Shown here one piece after another: positions 63,173 to 64,000 of a stretch of 64,000 nt of DNA. Source of the DNA: Vibrio metschnikovii CIP 69.14 (GTDB lineage Bacteria > Pseudomonadota > Gammaproteobacteria > Enterobacterales > Vibrionaceae); the NCBI RefSeq assembly GCF_000176155.1, contig NZ_ACZO01000007.1, positions 620,001 to 684,000 of the forward strand. The letters run 5' to 3'. Each line of letters begins with the position of its first letter. Within the stretch, counting starts at the first letter, position 1. Under the pieces are notes generated by a model. It searched no databases and was not told where the DNA came from. It was given only the letters and a program-made list of their open reading frames with translations. The translations under genes were made by a program, and so were the position numbers.

Positions 63173-63210
63173 ACAATTAGGCCCGCGATTATGCGGGCCT
63201 AAATTTTTGC

Positions 63211-64000
63211 TTAGAAGCCTTTAATATTTTCAGCTTCTAGCTCAGTAAAGTATTTGACCGTTTTGACCTTAAGTTCTTGAGTCGCGGGAGCATCACAAAC
63301 AATCACCGCTTTAGGATGCAATTGTAGCGCTGATACGGTCCACATATGATTCACACAACCTTCAACAGCGGCTTGTAAGGCGAGTGCTTTATTGTGTCCG
63401 GTTACGAGGATCATCACTTCTTCAGCATCTAACAAGGTACCAACACCAATCGTTAGCGCATATTTAGGTACTTGTGAGATATCACCGTCAAAGAAGCGCG
63501 AGTTAGCAATACGAGTATCTTCAGTTAGGGTTTTTATGCGAGTACGTGAAGAGAGTGATGACGCAGGTTCGTTAAAGGCAATATGTCCGTCATTACCCAC
63601 GCCACCCATAAAGAGATTAATTTTACCGTAAGATTTAATTTTATCTTCGTAGCGTTTGCATTCCAGCTCATGGTCGTCAGTATTGCCGTCTAATAAGTTA
63701 ATATTTTGCGGCTGAATGTCGATATGGTTGAAGAAATTATTGTACATAAAAGAGTGGTAGGACTCTGGGTGATCTTCAGCAATACCTATGTACTCGTCCA
63801 TATTAAACGTCACGACATGTTTAAAGCTGACCTCACCAGCTTGATACAACGCAATCAGTGCTTTGTAAGTGGCTAGCGGCGTTCCTCCGGTTGGCAGCCC
63901 AAGTACAAAAGGGCGATCGGCAGTCGGTTTGAAAGCATTGATACGTTTTGCAATATGTGCCGCAGCCCACTTACCTACCTGTGCCGCTTGTTGTAATGGA
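63211..64000 (-). CDS. nagB: Glucosamine-6-phosphate deaminase, first few codons beyond the window
   Basis: 262 of an expected 266 residues are visible; by comparison with E. coli NagB only about four N-terminal residues (MRLI) lie past the end. Motifs include [56 protein letters not shown] and [33 protein letters not shown]. It converts glucosamine-6-phosphate to fructose-6-phosphate and ammonia in amino-sugar (chitin-derived) catabolism. Convergent with the SulP gene. Confidence 0.95.
   Translation of the reverse strand, partial: PLQQAAQVGKWAAAHIAKRINAFKPTADRPFVLGLPTGGTPLATYKALIALYQAGEVSFKHVVTFNMDEYIGIAEDHPESYHSFMYNNFFNHIDIQPQNINLLDGNTDDHELECKRYEDKIKSYGKINLFMGGVGNDGHIAFNEPASSLSSRTRIKTLTEDTRIANSRFFDGDISQVPKYALTIGVGTLLDAEEVMILVTGHNKALALQAAVEGCVNHMWTVSALQLHPKAVIVCDAPATQELKVKTVKYFTELEAENIKGF

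Overview
The window looks like chromosomal DNA of a Vibrio or a close relative. The housekeeping genes (tyrS, trhO, nagB, a VF530-family gene, a TonB1-type tonB-exbB-exbD set) read as Vibrionaceae. Several copies of a short repeat that I recognise as common between Vibrio genes are also present (best copy 55597-55723). No tRNA, rRNA or CRISPR array was seen.

Layout. 1-3700: accessory patch with an ImmA/IrrE-type antitoxin and PIN-like toxin pair, a lone MDR reductase, the 3' tail of a group II intron and a 54-bp near-perfect palindrome. 3705-27921: a complete catecholate siderophore locus of the vanchrobactin/chrysobactin type. It has an outer-membrane receptor, esterase, MbtH-like protein, a 2822-residue NRPS (C-A-T-E-C-A-T-TE), an FepBCDG-like uptake system, an MFS exporter, the 2,3-dihydroxybenzoate (DHB) enzymes and a DAHP synthase; the PPTase gene follows at 27921-28643. 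Fur-like boxes lie at nearly every promoter. The domain order predicts DHB, a D-configured cationic residue, then Ser, possibly as a cyclised oligomer.

28644-34289: directly attached is what looks like an isonitrile (isocyanide) biosynthetic locus. It encodes a PvcB-like Fe(II)/2-oxoglutarate oxygenase, a PheA/TfdB-type flavin monooxygenase, a LysR regulator broken by a one-base homopolymer change, and a PvcA/Dit1 isonitrile synthase fused to a second oxygenase domain whose metal-binding residues appear lost. A 34-bp sequence element is shared by the two promoter regions of this locus. This is the most unusual part of the window.

34382-41463: an SbtA-like bicarbonate carrier with a divergent LysR regulator, a TVP38 membrane protein, a VF530 protein, and a nucleoside/NAD-precursor salvage group (rihA, YeiL-like regulator, nucleoside phosphorylase, pnuC). 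41602-47570: an exported protein with a duplicated motif, a haem receptor, tonB-exbB-exbD and an AraC regulator. 47812-64000: SetA-like MFS transporter, trhO, DoxX, CPBP protease, a MITE, tyrS, a LuxR-type regulator, a rhodanese, a small beta-barrel protein, a frameshifted EAL protein, a frameshifted P-type ATPase, a HAD phosphatase, a SulP transporter and the 3' 99 percent of nagB.

Three genes (lysR, EAL, P-type ATPase) each need exactly one inserted or deleted base to be intact. This suggests either sequencing error or genuine decay and should be resolved first. All family assignments are from reading the translations; no database search was run.
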